Source: Uranotaenia lowii (lineage: Eukaryota > Arthropoda > Insecta > Diptera > Culicidae). From it: a stretch of 64,000 nucleotides of DNA. This document shows, piece after piece, positions 12,001 through 22,701 of the stretch. Within the stretch, counting starts at the first letter, position 1. Each line of letters opens with the position of its first letter. A program made the position numbers and the translations under genes. The stretch covers positions 337,482,023 through 337,546,022 of the forward strand of contig NC_073693.1 in assembly GCF_029784155.1 (NCBI RefSeq), given 5' to 3'. A model generated the notes under the pieces. It worked only from the letters and a program-made list of their open reading frames with translations. It made no database searches and was not told where the DNA came from.

Positions 12001-14100
12001 ATTTTTGTCATTTGTGTTGTTCTAGTAATCTTCGAAAATTTTTTGTTTAGTTTTTGTGTTATTATGTTGTACTTTTTTCTAATTTTTTGTTTAATTTTTA
12101 TCAAATTTTGTCCCATTTTTGTGTTCATTTGGTGTCATTTTTATGCCTTTTGTCATTTTCGTATGGTTTTTGTGTTATCAGTGTTCATTTTTTGTCATTT
12201 TCGTATCATTTTTAGTCTTTTTTTTTATCGATTTCGTATATTTGTTTTTAATCTTGTGCCATTTGGGTCAATTTTTGGGTTAATTTTTGTCATTTTTGTC
12301 ATTTTTGTCTTTTGTGTCATTTTCATGCCATATTTTATCGGTTTGTTTTATTTTTGTATGGGTTTCGTTTTTTTTCGATCATTTTTGTGTCAATTTTTAA
12401 TTATGTTGTGTAATTTTATTTTGTTATTTTTGTGTGATTTTATTTTTCACTTTTGTGCCATTTTACTAGACTTCGATTTTCATATATTTTTGTGTCATTT
12501 TTAGTTGTACTTATGTTATGTAATTGTAAATGTAATTTGAAATAATCATATTAACAAAATTTGAATAATCATATTAATTTGAAATAATCATATTAACAAC
12601 ATGTTTTGGTCATTTGTATAGTTTTAGTCATTTTCGTAAATTTTTTGTTCAATTTTTGTGTTATTTGTGTAATTTTTATCCAATGTTATCTCATTTTTGT
12701 TCCCATTTTGTGTCATTGTTGTTGCATTTTTGTGTCATTTTTGTAACATTCTTGTGTTTCCTTTATAATTTGTGTCATTTTCGTGTAATTTTCGTGTCAT
12801 TTCTGTGACTTTTGTCATTTTCGTGTCATTTTTGTGTTATCATTGCTCATTTTCTTTTATCATTTTCGTATTTGTTAAACTTTTTGTCATTTTTGTATAT
12901 ATTTTTTTTTTTGTGTCATCGTTTTTGTATCATTATTGCGTTTATTTTTGTCATTTTTGTCTTTTGTGTCACTTTCATGTCATACTGGAGTTCTGTTTGT
13001 TTCATTTTTGTATGGGTTTCGTATTTTCGGATCATTTTTGTGTCAATTTTGGATTATTTTTGTGTAACTTTTTTTTTGTTTTTTTTTTTTGTGTGTTTTT
13101 TTTTGTCATTTTTGTGTGTCATTTTTGTGCAATTTTTGCGCCATTTTTGTGTCTTTTTACTAGATCTTAATTTACTAGGCTAGATTTTAATATAATTTTA
13201 ATGTAATTTTAATGTAATTTTAATGTAATTTTAATGTAATTATAATGTAATTATAATGTAATTTTAATGTAATTTTAATGTAATTTTAATGTAATTTTAA
13301 TGTAATTTTAATTTAATTTTAATGTAATTTGAAATGATCATATTGATGACATTTTTTATGCCATTTGCGTTATTTTAGTAATTTTTGTTATGCTATTTTT
13401 GTCAACTTTTATCTCATTTTTGTGTCCATTTTTTGTCAATTGTGTCATTTTCGTGTAATTTTCGTGTTATTTTCGTACCTTTTGTGACTTTGTGTCCTTT
13501 TCGTCTTATTATTGTTAATTTTTTTTCGCATTTTCATTTCATATTTGAGTTCTTTTTGTTTTATATTTGTGGCATTTCTGTTTCTTTTTTTTTGTTATTT
13601 TCGAGTCAAGTGGGTGTCATTTTTGTGTCATTTAAGTGTTATTTTTATGCTATATTTGTGTTATTTTTGGGTCGTTTGTATAATGTATTTTATCATGTTT
13701 GTGTCGTTCTTTATCATTTTTCGGTTATTTTAGTGTTATTATAATGTCATTTCTGGCGCACCTGTCGTGTCATTTTTGCGTTACTTTTTTCGGTTTTTTA
13801 TGTATTTTTTATTTAGTTTTCTACTTAAATTTTGCATTATTTTTGTGTCATTTGTGTACTGATTTTTATTTGTTATTTTTAGTCTTTTAAAGTAACTTTG
13901 GTGTCACTTTTTTGCATTTTTGTATCGTTTAGTGTAATTTTTGTGTACATTTTGTGGCGTTTTTGTACCATTTTACGTAATTTTTTGTTTATATTTGTGT
14001 AAATTTAGTTTTATATTTATGTTATTTAGGTTTTATTTTCGTGATTTTGGTGTTATTGGTGTGCTTTTTTTTGTCATTTTTTGTGTCACTTTAGCTAGAT
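9067..14100 (+). repeat. 11-bp satellite territory (ATTTTTGTGTC) with higher-order copies
   Basis: Five kilobases of diverged ATTTTTGTGTC and related words. Longer landmarks recur. GTGTTAAGGGTACTG followed by GGGCAAATAGGATTGAAG appears at about 9160 and 9866. CACTTAAGGTCATTTTGGTG followed by TTTTTTGGGTCATTTTTGT appears at about 9250 and 10040. Related GGGTTTCGT..GATCATTTTTGTGTC blocks occur near 12360 and 13012. The array is therefore a decayed higher-order repeat with units of roughly 0.7-0.8 kb. Frames of 60-150 codons rich in Phe, Ser, Cys and His are translations of the repeat. Confidence 0.88.
13186..13335 (+). repeat. Local 11-bp tandem run ATTTTAATGTA
   Basis: Roughly a dozen consecutive TTTTAATGTAA units, with two TATAATGTAAT variants in the middle. 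The run is embedded in the TGTGTC territory and has the same 11-bp period but a different word. A local amplification of a mutated unit is the simplest explanation. Confidence 0.85.
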
Positions 14101-14995
14101 TTTTGCCCCATCATATCCTCACCCCTAGCGAGCACCTAGCTGTCTCTGACTCCATGGGAATTTCAGAAAAGGAAACGACAACATCTTGTCGGTGTCCCAG
14201 AGAGCGAAAGGAAAGCTGCTGCAACACACTGACTGACTATTTTGGAGCTCACCTGGCTGACACAGCACCAAATCTACAGATACCGGTTGTTTCTACACAA
14301 GTATGCATGCAGTAGACATCCCAATCGACGACAACATAGTGGTTGGAAATGAATTTCATTCACAAGATGATTTGAGCTGCTGCTGCTGCTTGCTGCCCAT
14401 CCATGATGACCAGAAACGAGAAATGAATAGGTCATTAGAAGGCATTAGTCGGTGAAAACGGTTGGAAAATCGTTCATCATTCCGGCTGCTCTTTACGCCC
14501 TCCATTCGAGTAGTGGGAGTTTGAATGCAGAGAAAAATGTAGAATCTAATAATATTTCGTTCACGATTGGATTGAGATGGACAAAAAAAACCTCATTTCA
14601 TGCCGAACATAATTACTAACGACATTCTTTTCTACAGAATAAATGAATCCGGGTTTACGTTCTCAAGAAATAAGTCTAAAGGTATTCATATGAATATAAA
14701 CTAAAATCTAAAATAGATTTAAGCAGAAATCTTTTTTTTTTTTTTCAATATTTACTCACCTGTTTTATGGAGTGTTGTTATGAAGTACACCTCAAGTTGC
14801 GAAATCTGAAAAACAAAATCAGGAAAAAAAACGTTTAATTTCGTGTTTGTCTCATTAGAAACGCAACAAAGATTCTTAAGGATTTGAGGACACCCAAATG
14901 GTCAGCTTTAACGGACAGGATTTCAGGATGTCATGTTTATCTTCCAAGAGAGGATACATGAAAATTTGCGCCTTTTTTTGCCTCTGTTGTTTAAA
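14101..14995. other. Unique island, no gene recognised
   Basis: GC-richer sequence at about 14100-14520 breaks the satellites. A frame running in from the satellite to 14315 (+) has no recognisable domain. A CTG trinucleotide run lies near 14370-14390. The rest (14520-14995) is AT-rich and unremarkable. Confidence 0.4.
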
Positions 14996-14999
14996 TGCC

Positions 15000-15740
15000 A
15001 TTATTGTTAAATTTTTGTGTCATTTTTGTAGGAATTATTTGTCAATTTTGTCTCAACTTTTGTCATTTCTGTGTCCTTTTTTTTTGTTTGTTCAGTAAAA
15101 CTTTTTAATAATTTGTGTCAGTTTTGTGCATTTTTTGTATAATTTGTGTATTTTGTGTGATTTTGAGCCATTTTGTGTCATTTTGTGCCATATTTGTGTA
15201 ATTTTTGTGTCTTTCTGTGTCAATTTTGTCATTTTTGTCATTTTTGTAATTTTGTCATTTTTGTGTCATTTTTGTGTCATTCTTGTGTCATTTTTGTGTC
15301 CTTTTTGTGTAATTTTTGTGCCATTTTTGTGTAATTTTTGTGTCTTTCTGTATCATTTTTGTCATTTTTGTGTCATTTTTGTCATTTTTGTGTCATTTTT
15401 GTGTCATTCTTGTGTCATTTTTGTGTCATTTTTGTGTCATTTTTGTGTCATTTTTGTGTCATTTTTGTGTCATTTTTGTGTCATTTTTGTGTCATTTTTG
15501 TGTCATTTTTGTGTCATTTTTGTGTCATTTTTGTGTCATTTTTGTGTCATTTTTGCGTCATTTTCGTGTCATTTTTGCGTCATTTTTGTGTCATTTTTGC
15601 GTCATTTTTGTGCCATTTTTGTGTCATTTTTGTGTCATTTTTGTGTCATTTTTGAATCATTTTTGTGTCATTTTTGTGTCATTTTTGTGTCATTTTTGTG
15701 TCATTTTTGTGTCATTTTTGTGTCATTTATGTATCATTTT
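15000..15740 (+). repeat. 11-bp satellite (ATTTTTGTGTC)n
   Basis: Well-ordered tandem ATTTTTGTGTC from about 15260 to 15735, with a more irregular lead-in from 15000. Substitution variants such as TTTTTGCGTCA and TTTTCGTGTCA cluster at 15550-15605. At about 15740 it passes directly into the 9-bp ATTTTTGTC array. This looks like loss of one TG dinucleotide per unit and suggests the two satellites are one family. Confidence 0.95.
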
Positions 15741-16555
15741 GGTATCATTTTTGTCACTTTTGTCATTTTTGTCATTTTTTTCATTTTTGTCATTTTTGTC
15801 ATTTTGTTCATTTTTGTCATTTTTGTCATTTTTGTAATTTTTGTCATTTTTGTAATTGTCATTTTTGTCATTTTTGTCACTTTTGTCACTTTTGTCATTT
15901 TTGTAATTTTTGTAATTTTTGTAATTTTTGTCATTTTTGTAATTTTTGTAATTTTCGTTATTTTTGTCGTTTTTGTAATTTTTGTCATGTTTGTCATTTT
16001 TGTCATTTTTGTCATTTTTGTTATTTTTGTTATTTTTGTCATTTTTGTCATTTTTGTCATCTTTGTCATCTTTGTCATTTTTGTCATTTTTGTCATTTTT
16101 GTCATTTTTGTCATTTTTGTCATTTTTGTCATTTTTGTCATTTTTGTCATTTTTGTCATTTTTGTCATTTTTGTCATTTTTGTCATTTTTGTCATTTTTG
16201 TCATTTTTGTCATTTTTGTCATTTTTGTCATTTTTGTCATTTTTGTCATTTTTGTCATTTTTGTCATTTTTGTCATTTTTGTCATTTTTGTCATTTTTGT
16301 CATTTTTGTCATTTTTGTCATTTTTGTCATTTTTGTCATTTTTGTCATTTTTGTCATTTTTGTCATTTATGTCTTTTTGTCATTTTTGTCATTTTTGTCA
16401 TTTTTGTCATTTTTGTCATTTTTGTCATTTTTGTCATTTTTGTCATTTTTGTCATTTTTGTCATTTTTGTCATTTTTGTCATTTTTGTCATTTTTGTCAT
16501 TTTTGTCATTTTTGTCATTTTTACCATTTTTGTCATTATTATTAATTTTGTCGTA
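15741..16555 (+). repeat. 9-bp satellite (ATTTTTGTC)n
   Basis: About 90 units of ATTTTTGTC. Variants (GTAATTTTTGTAATT, CATCTTTGTC) are concentrated in the first 350 bp, and the 16080-16365 core is essentially homogeneous. A one-base slip at about 16370 (CATTTATGTCTTTTTGTC) shifts the phase. Frames on both strands (Val-Ile-Phe, Ser-Phe-Leu, Thr-Lys-Met repeats) are periodicity artefacts. Confidence 0.95.
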
Positions 16556-17942
16556 CATTTTCGCTTTTTTTAATTTTTCTTCTATTTTTATCAGTGGTAG
16601 TTTTGTTTGGGGTTTTCAAGTACTTTTTTCTACCACTCAAAAAATACCGGATTCCTCCATACGCACCGCATCGTTTAGTGAAATCTTTACCGCATTGGAA
16701 TTTCCGTAGCGATTTGATGCTTCGGTTCGCTTTTTTTTTTAATTTTGCTCTAGAAAAAAAAATTGGCCCGGTGCCGTTGCCGGAAAAGGCCTAGTACTGA
16801 AAAAGGACGGATGAAGGGAATGGGGTGTCGCGAGAGGTTGGCGTTAAAATGTTTTTTCAAATCCGATGCCAATCGATAGCGCATCGCTTCAGGGAGGTGA
16901 GGGCCAACAGGAATACGATCGATTTCGGTATTTTTAGCACTGCGAAATTCGAATTTTGAAGTGCTTGGAACGGGAGATCCAAGCCGTGATTTTTACTTCC
17001 CTTTTTTGGCTGTTTATTAATCTTGCCGGGCGGAAAGAGTTGGAAGGTTGTTGGTTTGGTGGCAGTGGAATCGAATCAGCTACAAAGTTCGTGCCCTTCG
17101 CTTGCCTTCTGCCGACCAACAAACATCTGGGCAATTTGTTCTATTGGCATCGGTATTACTTCTTAGTATAGCGGAGAAGCCGTGGGAGTTTTGCGGTAAC
17201 TGGAGACATTCGTGGCTCTCAGGGCCTCAAGGGTTAGTGTAGTGGGATTTGCGAGGTGGCCAACAGCTCAAGGCGAAGATTTACGAGCACTCATGTTTGG
17301 GAATATATGGCATGGCCAGCCTGCCAGCAGCGGTTACATAAAACGGTTTCGGTTCGTCCTGAATTTTTATGCTGATCGTTCCCTGCTGCTTCTGCTGGCT
17401 GTTGCTGATTTGTGGTTTCCCGACGACCACGACGACGACGTCTGGTGACATGCAATCGATGAAGGAAAGTTTTTTTTCCTTCTTTTTCTCTCTCCTGTGA
17501 TTATAAACGAGCAAAGTATGTTGTTAAAGTTGCCGGCTTGGTCATCAATCATTGATAACAGAAACACGATTTGGACTTAGAAGTCGGGAGAATATCGATT
17601 GGACATAGCAATTATTACAACGGTTGAAGAGAAAAGCCAAAAAACTTTCACTCGTGTCCGCTATTGACATGACAATTGCACTTGAAACCAATTCTTTAAA
17701 AAAAACAACAAAACATTATTCCAACCAACTTTCACAATTCAGTTTAATTAAAATTTAAGAAAATTTTAAATAAATATTACTACGTATTCTGTTGATGGTG
17801 GTCGGACTTGAGCGTTTTTGTAACTATATTGCTGTTCGTTTGAAATATGGAAAATACTGTTTTTTTTTTTTTGGCTCGCCAAGATGTCATTCATCCCTAA
17901 CACCTTGGTTAGCTAAGTTGAGCTAGATAAGTGAGTGTATAT
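16556..17942. other. Unique DNA, no gene recognised
   Basis: Mostly non-repetitive sequence with a GC-richer core at 16780-17460. Overlapping frames of 60-78 codons occur on both strands without domain or codon-usage support. A GACGAC trinucleotide patch lies near 17420-17440. Confidence 0.4.
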
Positions 17943-18600
17943 ACCGGAGGTAACGATAATTCCCGATTCAGCCATTTGATACTGCGGAGTTCGTGGAGTT
18001 TGTTTACCAACAAAGCCCTCAGCTCAAAGAAATTTACCGATGTTTACAATCAAACTCACTGAACCTCACCGCGCTCTCCTCGCCGATTTACTGACAAAGT
18101 CAGAGAACCTTGTGATCTAATAACCTTGGTCTATTCAAAAATGTTAAGGCTAGTCCACACTAGGCAACTTGGACTGCGATTTCGGTTGCTTAGACTTGTT
18201 TATGTTTACATTTTGAACTAGACGAAAAGATGCATGTCTCAAGTCTCCCTACAAGTATTGGAGACTTTCAGCAACCAAAATGTAAACATAAACAAGTCTC
18301 ATCAACCGAAATCGCACTTCAAGTTGTCGAGTGTGGACGAGGCTTAAGTAATGCTAATTTGATACTCGAAACAAATAATCAAAACCCAAGGTGTGTTAAT
18401 AAAGGAGGTATCGCGTATTTCAAATTCCCGAATCAGCCATTGACCATTTTGGTTTTGCAACTGCGGAACTCATGGAGTTTGTTTAAAATCGAAACATTGA
18501 ACAGCTTAGCAAATATTTTTATATTTGTAAACAAACTCGTTGAGCGCCCCGCGCACTCCCTGCCTATTAACTGTGAAAGTCTGAAAATAATATGTTTCTA
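17943..18600 (+). repeat. Diverged direct duplication of a roughly 180-bp segment
   Basis: The block at about 17943-18120 (GGAGGTAACG.. TTCCCGATTCAGCCATTTG .. GGAGTTTGTTTA .. CAAACTCACTGA) recurs in the same order at about 18403-18600 (GGAGGTATCG.. TTCCCGAATCAGCCATTG .. GGAGTTTGTTTA .. CAAACTCGTTGA). The copies are clearly diverged. A MITE at 18148-18343 lies between them. Confidence 0.7.
18148..18343. mobile_element. piggyBac-like MITE with TTAA target duplication
   Basis: A 196-bp near-palindrome is flanked by TTAA at 18144-18147 and 18344-18347. The left arm begins GGCTAGTCCACAC and the right arm ends GTGTGGACGAGGC. The arms continue as an inverted repeat through CTTG..GCGATTTCGGTTG and ACTTGTTTATGTTTACATTTT. 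The TTAA duplication is the hallmark of piggyBac-type transposition. There is no coding capacity. Confidence 0.8.
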
Positions 18601-18757
18601 AAAATCTTGCCAAAACCCACATAAAAGTTTTTTCAGTAGTCTTCATTTTCAACTCTGCACATTTTTGTTTTTTAATGTGCCATTTACGTGAAATGAAATT
18701 TTTTTTAAGTATAATCGAAATAAGAAAAAGAGGGAAGACTTTGTAAAACTTTTACTA

Positions 18758-19753
18758 CCATCATGTCACCATCTACCGCCCAGTTAAGCGGTTTTTCAAC
18801 TTCAAACATGTGTAATAAAAAAACGACGACAGATTTTTATTCACTTTCTTTTCCAATACATCTCAAAACTGCTCTACTTTCAATTAAAAATTTAGTGGAA
18901 TGCGAAAAATGTGCGCTTTTCAAAACAATTAACTAAATTTTGAGGTGTTCAACTGGCCCTATTACCGCCCACTCGACTTTTTTGGGTATCAATAAGGTTT
19001 TCTTAAGGACAAACTATCTAACAACACGGAAACTGTTCTTTTTAGTATTTTCCATGTAACGAGCTGTCAAAAGCATTTTGAGGAACTTGAGAGAATACAT
19101 ATTGTGAAATTTTCCCTCAAATTTTTGACAAATTGTAACAAAGTGCGTTGACTGACAAAATTATGATTCCAGGCAAACAGCCTCAAGTAACCGGTTACTT
19201 TCAGCGATAAAACATCATTTTCTAACATAATCGAACTAAATTCTTCTTATAATTTACACATTTGACACAATACATGCGTTAAAAACAAAGAAATTGTGCG
19301 TGACCGGTCATTAGGAACCCACACTTTTTTTTAAACATCAATTACCGCCCATCACTAAACGCTTAAAAAAACAACAACTATTGAAAAAATCGGAAATTTT
19401 TCGATGCAAATCTATTCTACGAAAATAAAACTATCGTTTCAAGTCGATTTTAGGTCAAATAGATACTATCTTGAAAACAAAAACCCTTTTTGCCCTAGGA
19501 GTACAGTAATGCTTAGTTCGCTAACAGGCGTCGAATTCAACAATTTGACCGGAAACCAAAAACTAAACATTTAATTTCTGGCTATAGTTGGCATAATTAA
19601 GTGATGTTTTTTCAGTGAAATGATCGAACAATGATGCCGACACAGAACACAGGTCTTATTTTTGGAGAAAACATCCCAGTTTTTTCAAAATACAAACAAA
19701 AGGGTGATTTTGAGCGGTAAATGGTGTCTGGGCGGTAGATGGTGACATGATGG
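18758..19753. mobile_element. TIR element (about 1 kb) with TA target duplication
   Basis: The left end CCATCATGTCACCATCTACC (then GCCC) is exactly mirrored at the right end, finishing GGTGACATGATGG, with TA on both outer sides (18756-18757 and 19754-19755). The word TACCGCCCA recurs inside. There is no transposase frame. A non-autonomous Tc1/mariner-type element is the best fit. Confidence 0.78.
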
Positions 19754-19755
19754 TA

Positions 19756-21190
19756 CCAACCTCTAATAAAAATAGAAAAATTTACTACAACTTACTTTTT
19801 AAGAAAAATAATAAGAGTAAAACTCTTCCTGGAATAAGTATGTTTTTATCAATCTTATGGGAAGGTTGAAAAACCTTAAAATACACCTTATACAGACAAA
19901 TTTTATAACATTTATTGATAGTAAGCATAAGTTTTTTTTTAAATCGACAAATTTTTGACAAAAACAATACTTAAAAGGAAAAATAAAACGAATTCGTGTA
20001 TTCAAAAGAACAGAAATTCAACACCGTTTTTAAATACAAGGTGAATAATATCAGCCAAAATTATATAATTAAATCTTAACCATTAACAGTTTTAACTGTC
20101 TTCTGAGAAAACCCAATTTTTGTTCCAACCGAGGGTACTCTTCGTCATCACTTCCATTTAAAAGTCTTTCGGAGTAAATCCACAGCGATTCTAACAGTGA
20201 GATAAATATATTTTAAGAAAAATACTGTCTTTTTTTCAGGGTTCAACTTTGAATCGTTGTTGAAATTTATTGATTTTTAATTTTGAAAGTCCGTTTAAGA
20301 ACATTACATTGAAATGTTGAGCAAGTTTGTCAAAACAAAACAACAAGAAAAATCATAAATTCACAGATTTTTAGGCGAATTTCAATAAAGTTTCAGTCGT
20401 AATCAAAATTTTTTTAACGATTTCATGGGTTTTCTTAATTTAATTTAGATACCTTTGTGATATGCTTTATAAACGAAGCGAATTATGGAATCCTTATGAA
20501 TTTGGTGACATGAAATGCAAATTTTCCAGTAAAATGACTTATTGATGTTTGGCATAATATTTCTCTGAAATTTTTTAAAATAGCTTCGCAGATGATCGTC
20601 ACAAATTTGTGTTTGTCGTGAATTCAGAGTTATTTCGTTTTTGATGTTGAGTCAAGTCGATAAGAAATATCTGGATTATTTTTTCAGTATGTAACTAACA
20701 GCTAACGGAACTAGCCTTTTTCCAAATTTGATAAAATAATTTTATCTACAAAAAAAACTGCTGAGAATATTCATCATACAAATTTATTTTTGATTGAATA
20801 GATTTTTTTTTCTTTTATATAAATTTAACTCATATAGATCATTCTTCCTTGTATTCAGAAAAAATAATGACTTTACCAATAGACTAAGAAATGCCTATGA
20901 TCATCTGTAGCCTACCGAACTTTTTTTCGCTTTCCGCTTTCATAGATTTTGAATTTCTAAGATGGATTGGAATAAGGAAAAAGTGTAAAAAAAAACACTC
21001 CAATATTATTTAAATTTAACCAATAGATACTGTAGAATGCAAGAAAAAAGTTGAGAATCGGAAAACAGTAAGGCAAATAATGCAAATGCAAACTTAATAG
21101 TGTACACATTGGTTCAACTGCTGACTTAAAGTTTTGTTTTGTTTAGTATGAACTTGTATTCTTTGATAATTAACAATTTATCATAGAAAA
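19756..21190. other. AT-rich DNA without recognised features
   Basis: Low-GC sequence with many short poly(T) and poly(A) runs. Frames of 60-68 codons on the minus strand (about 19785-20005) are Lys/Phe/Ile-rich and look like composition effects. I see no inverted or tandem repeat of note. Confidence 0.4.
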
Positions 21191-21194
21191 AAAA

Positions 21195-21292
21195 TCGTGA
21201 AGTGAATTCAATTTGAAAAAGACTGGGACGGGCCGCACAAGCATGTCTCGAGGGCCAAATGCGACCCGCGGGCCGCGTTTTGCTCATCCCTG
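21195..21292 (-). mobile_element. Likely single end of a hAT-type element
   Basis: Read on the minus strand, the segment starts CAGGGATGAGCAAAACGCGG and continues GCCCGCGGGTCGCATTTGGCC. This closely resembles the GGCCCGCGGGCC-containing termini of many non-autonomous hAT elements, from memory. I could not locate the matching other end or an 8-bp duplication, so it may be a fragment. Confidence 0.4.
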
Positions 21293-21379
21293 TTCTATTA
21301 AATTTGTGCATTAGATTTTTGCGTAGTTAGAAGAACTTAATTTTTTCTCTGAATACAATACTCTAAATTACTTCATTTA

Positions 21380-22260
21380 AACGCAAACATTCACTTTCTG
21401 CACAACAACAAAAATGACAAAAAAAAACAAAACAACAAAGGTGCCGAAAACGAAAAAAAACTAATCGCAAAGTTTAAAAAATACTGACGAGGATGACAAA
21501 AAATTCCAAAACTGGTAAAAATAGTAAAAATTAAAATAATGACAAAATAACAAAAACTACAGAAATACCCTAAGGTGCCAAAAATGAAAAAAAAAAATAC
21601 AAAAATTACTCTACTGTGTTGTGAGCCTACTTGGTTGAATGATTCAACTGAATCAAAGCAATCAAGAGATTCCGTTTAATTCAACTACGGTAAATGAAAA
21701 GTTCATAAACCGGTATTTCGACAGCAACTTACTATCTTCTTCAGTGAGCGTTTTCGATTGATATCGAATCGAAAACGCTCACTGTAGAAGACAGTAAGTT
21801 GCTATCGAAATACCTGTATATGAACTTTTCATTTACCGTGGTTGAATTAAAAGGAATCTTTCGATTGCTTTGATTTACAAAAATTACAAAACTGACAGAA
21901 ATGACGAAACTGACAAAAAGATAACATTGTAAAATATACCAAAATGACAAAAATTGAAAAAAAAAATTACAAAATTGAAGGGTATGACGAAATTCCAAAA
22001 CTATTTGTCAAAACGACAGAAATTATAAAAATGGCAAAAATAACAAAAATTGCAAAACTGATATAAAATTATTAAAATGACAAAATTTACAGGAATAATG
22101 ACAATGACAAAATGGCATAAATTAAGAATATAAAAAAGACAAAAATTATAAAAATTTCAGAAATAACAGAATTAAAAATGAGGAACTTAAGTGAAAAATT
22201 ACATAAAATAGCAATAGATTAAAACGACAAAAATTTTTTGTCATTTTGTCAACATGGTTG
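21380..22260 (-). repeat. Degenerate CAAAAATGA repeat (reverse orientation of the TGTCA family)
   Basis: Irregular ACAAAAATGACAAAA words, the reverse complement of TTTTTGTCA, spread over about 0.9 kb and interrupted by the foldback at 21651-21875. Divergence is high. No gene. Confidence 0.65.
21651..21875. mobile_element. Near-perfect 225-bp palindromic (foldback) MITE
   Basis: The ends AATCAAAGCAATC and GATTGCTTTGATT are exact inverted repeats. The arms stay paired through GGTAAATGAAAAGTTCAT and GTGAGCGTTTTCGATT to a centre near 21763, with scattered mismatches. It is inserted in degenerate TGTCA repeats. No coding capacity. Superfamily not assigned. Confidence 0.75.
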
Positions 22261-22263
22261 TAA

Positions 22264-22700
22264 TGGTATTTTGAAGCCCGCTTTCTAACGCATAATACAT
22301 GCAAATCCTCCGATGTCCCTAAACTTTTCTAGAATTGTACACGTTTGAAATATTGCATAAATGTTTGAGTTAAAGGAAAGAACCCTCAAGTAAGTAATAA
22401 AAAGGTTCAAAAGTCGGGTTTTAGTAAGAAAAACCGATATATTCGGAGATCTAAGTGAGAAAGTCAGAAAGGGAAAAAGTCAAAAAGACGAAAAGTCATA
22501 AATCTTGGAAATCTTAAAATCGAAGAGGCAACCTAACGTGTTCAAATATAGGAAAGTAAAAAATCATAAAGCTTAAAGTTAAATTTTTGAAAAGAAGAGT
22601 TAATCAACGAAAATTTATTTCATGAATTTTTTTAGCGGCTATATCGGTGAAATTTTATATTCTTTGAGAAAGAATTTTTAAGAATTGAAAGATTATAGAC
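22264..22700. other. AT-rich spacer before the 7-mer array
   Basis: No gene. A loose AAAGTCAGAAAG-type pattern appears at about 22440-22520, the same theme as the degenerate repeats at 24.8-26.1 kb. Confidence 0.45.
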
Positions 22701-22701
22701 G

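Noticed and set aside
15741..16555. CRISPR-like regular array
   Set aside because: Units are contiguous 9-mers without unique spacers, and the DNA is eukaryotic.
15126..16709. 527-codon frame with Phe/Val/Ile/Cys repeats resembling a multi-pass membrane protein
   Set aside because: Hydrophobicity follows from the T-rich plus strand of the 11-mer and 9-mer arrays. Alternative frames are open too.
20236..21292. Complete hAT element between CAGGGTTCAA at about 20236 and CCCTG at 21292
   Set aside because: The inner end sequences do not match and flanking octamers differ. Only the 21292 end is hAT-like.
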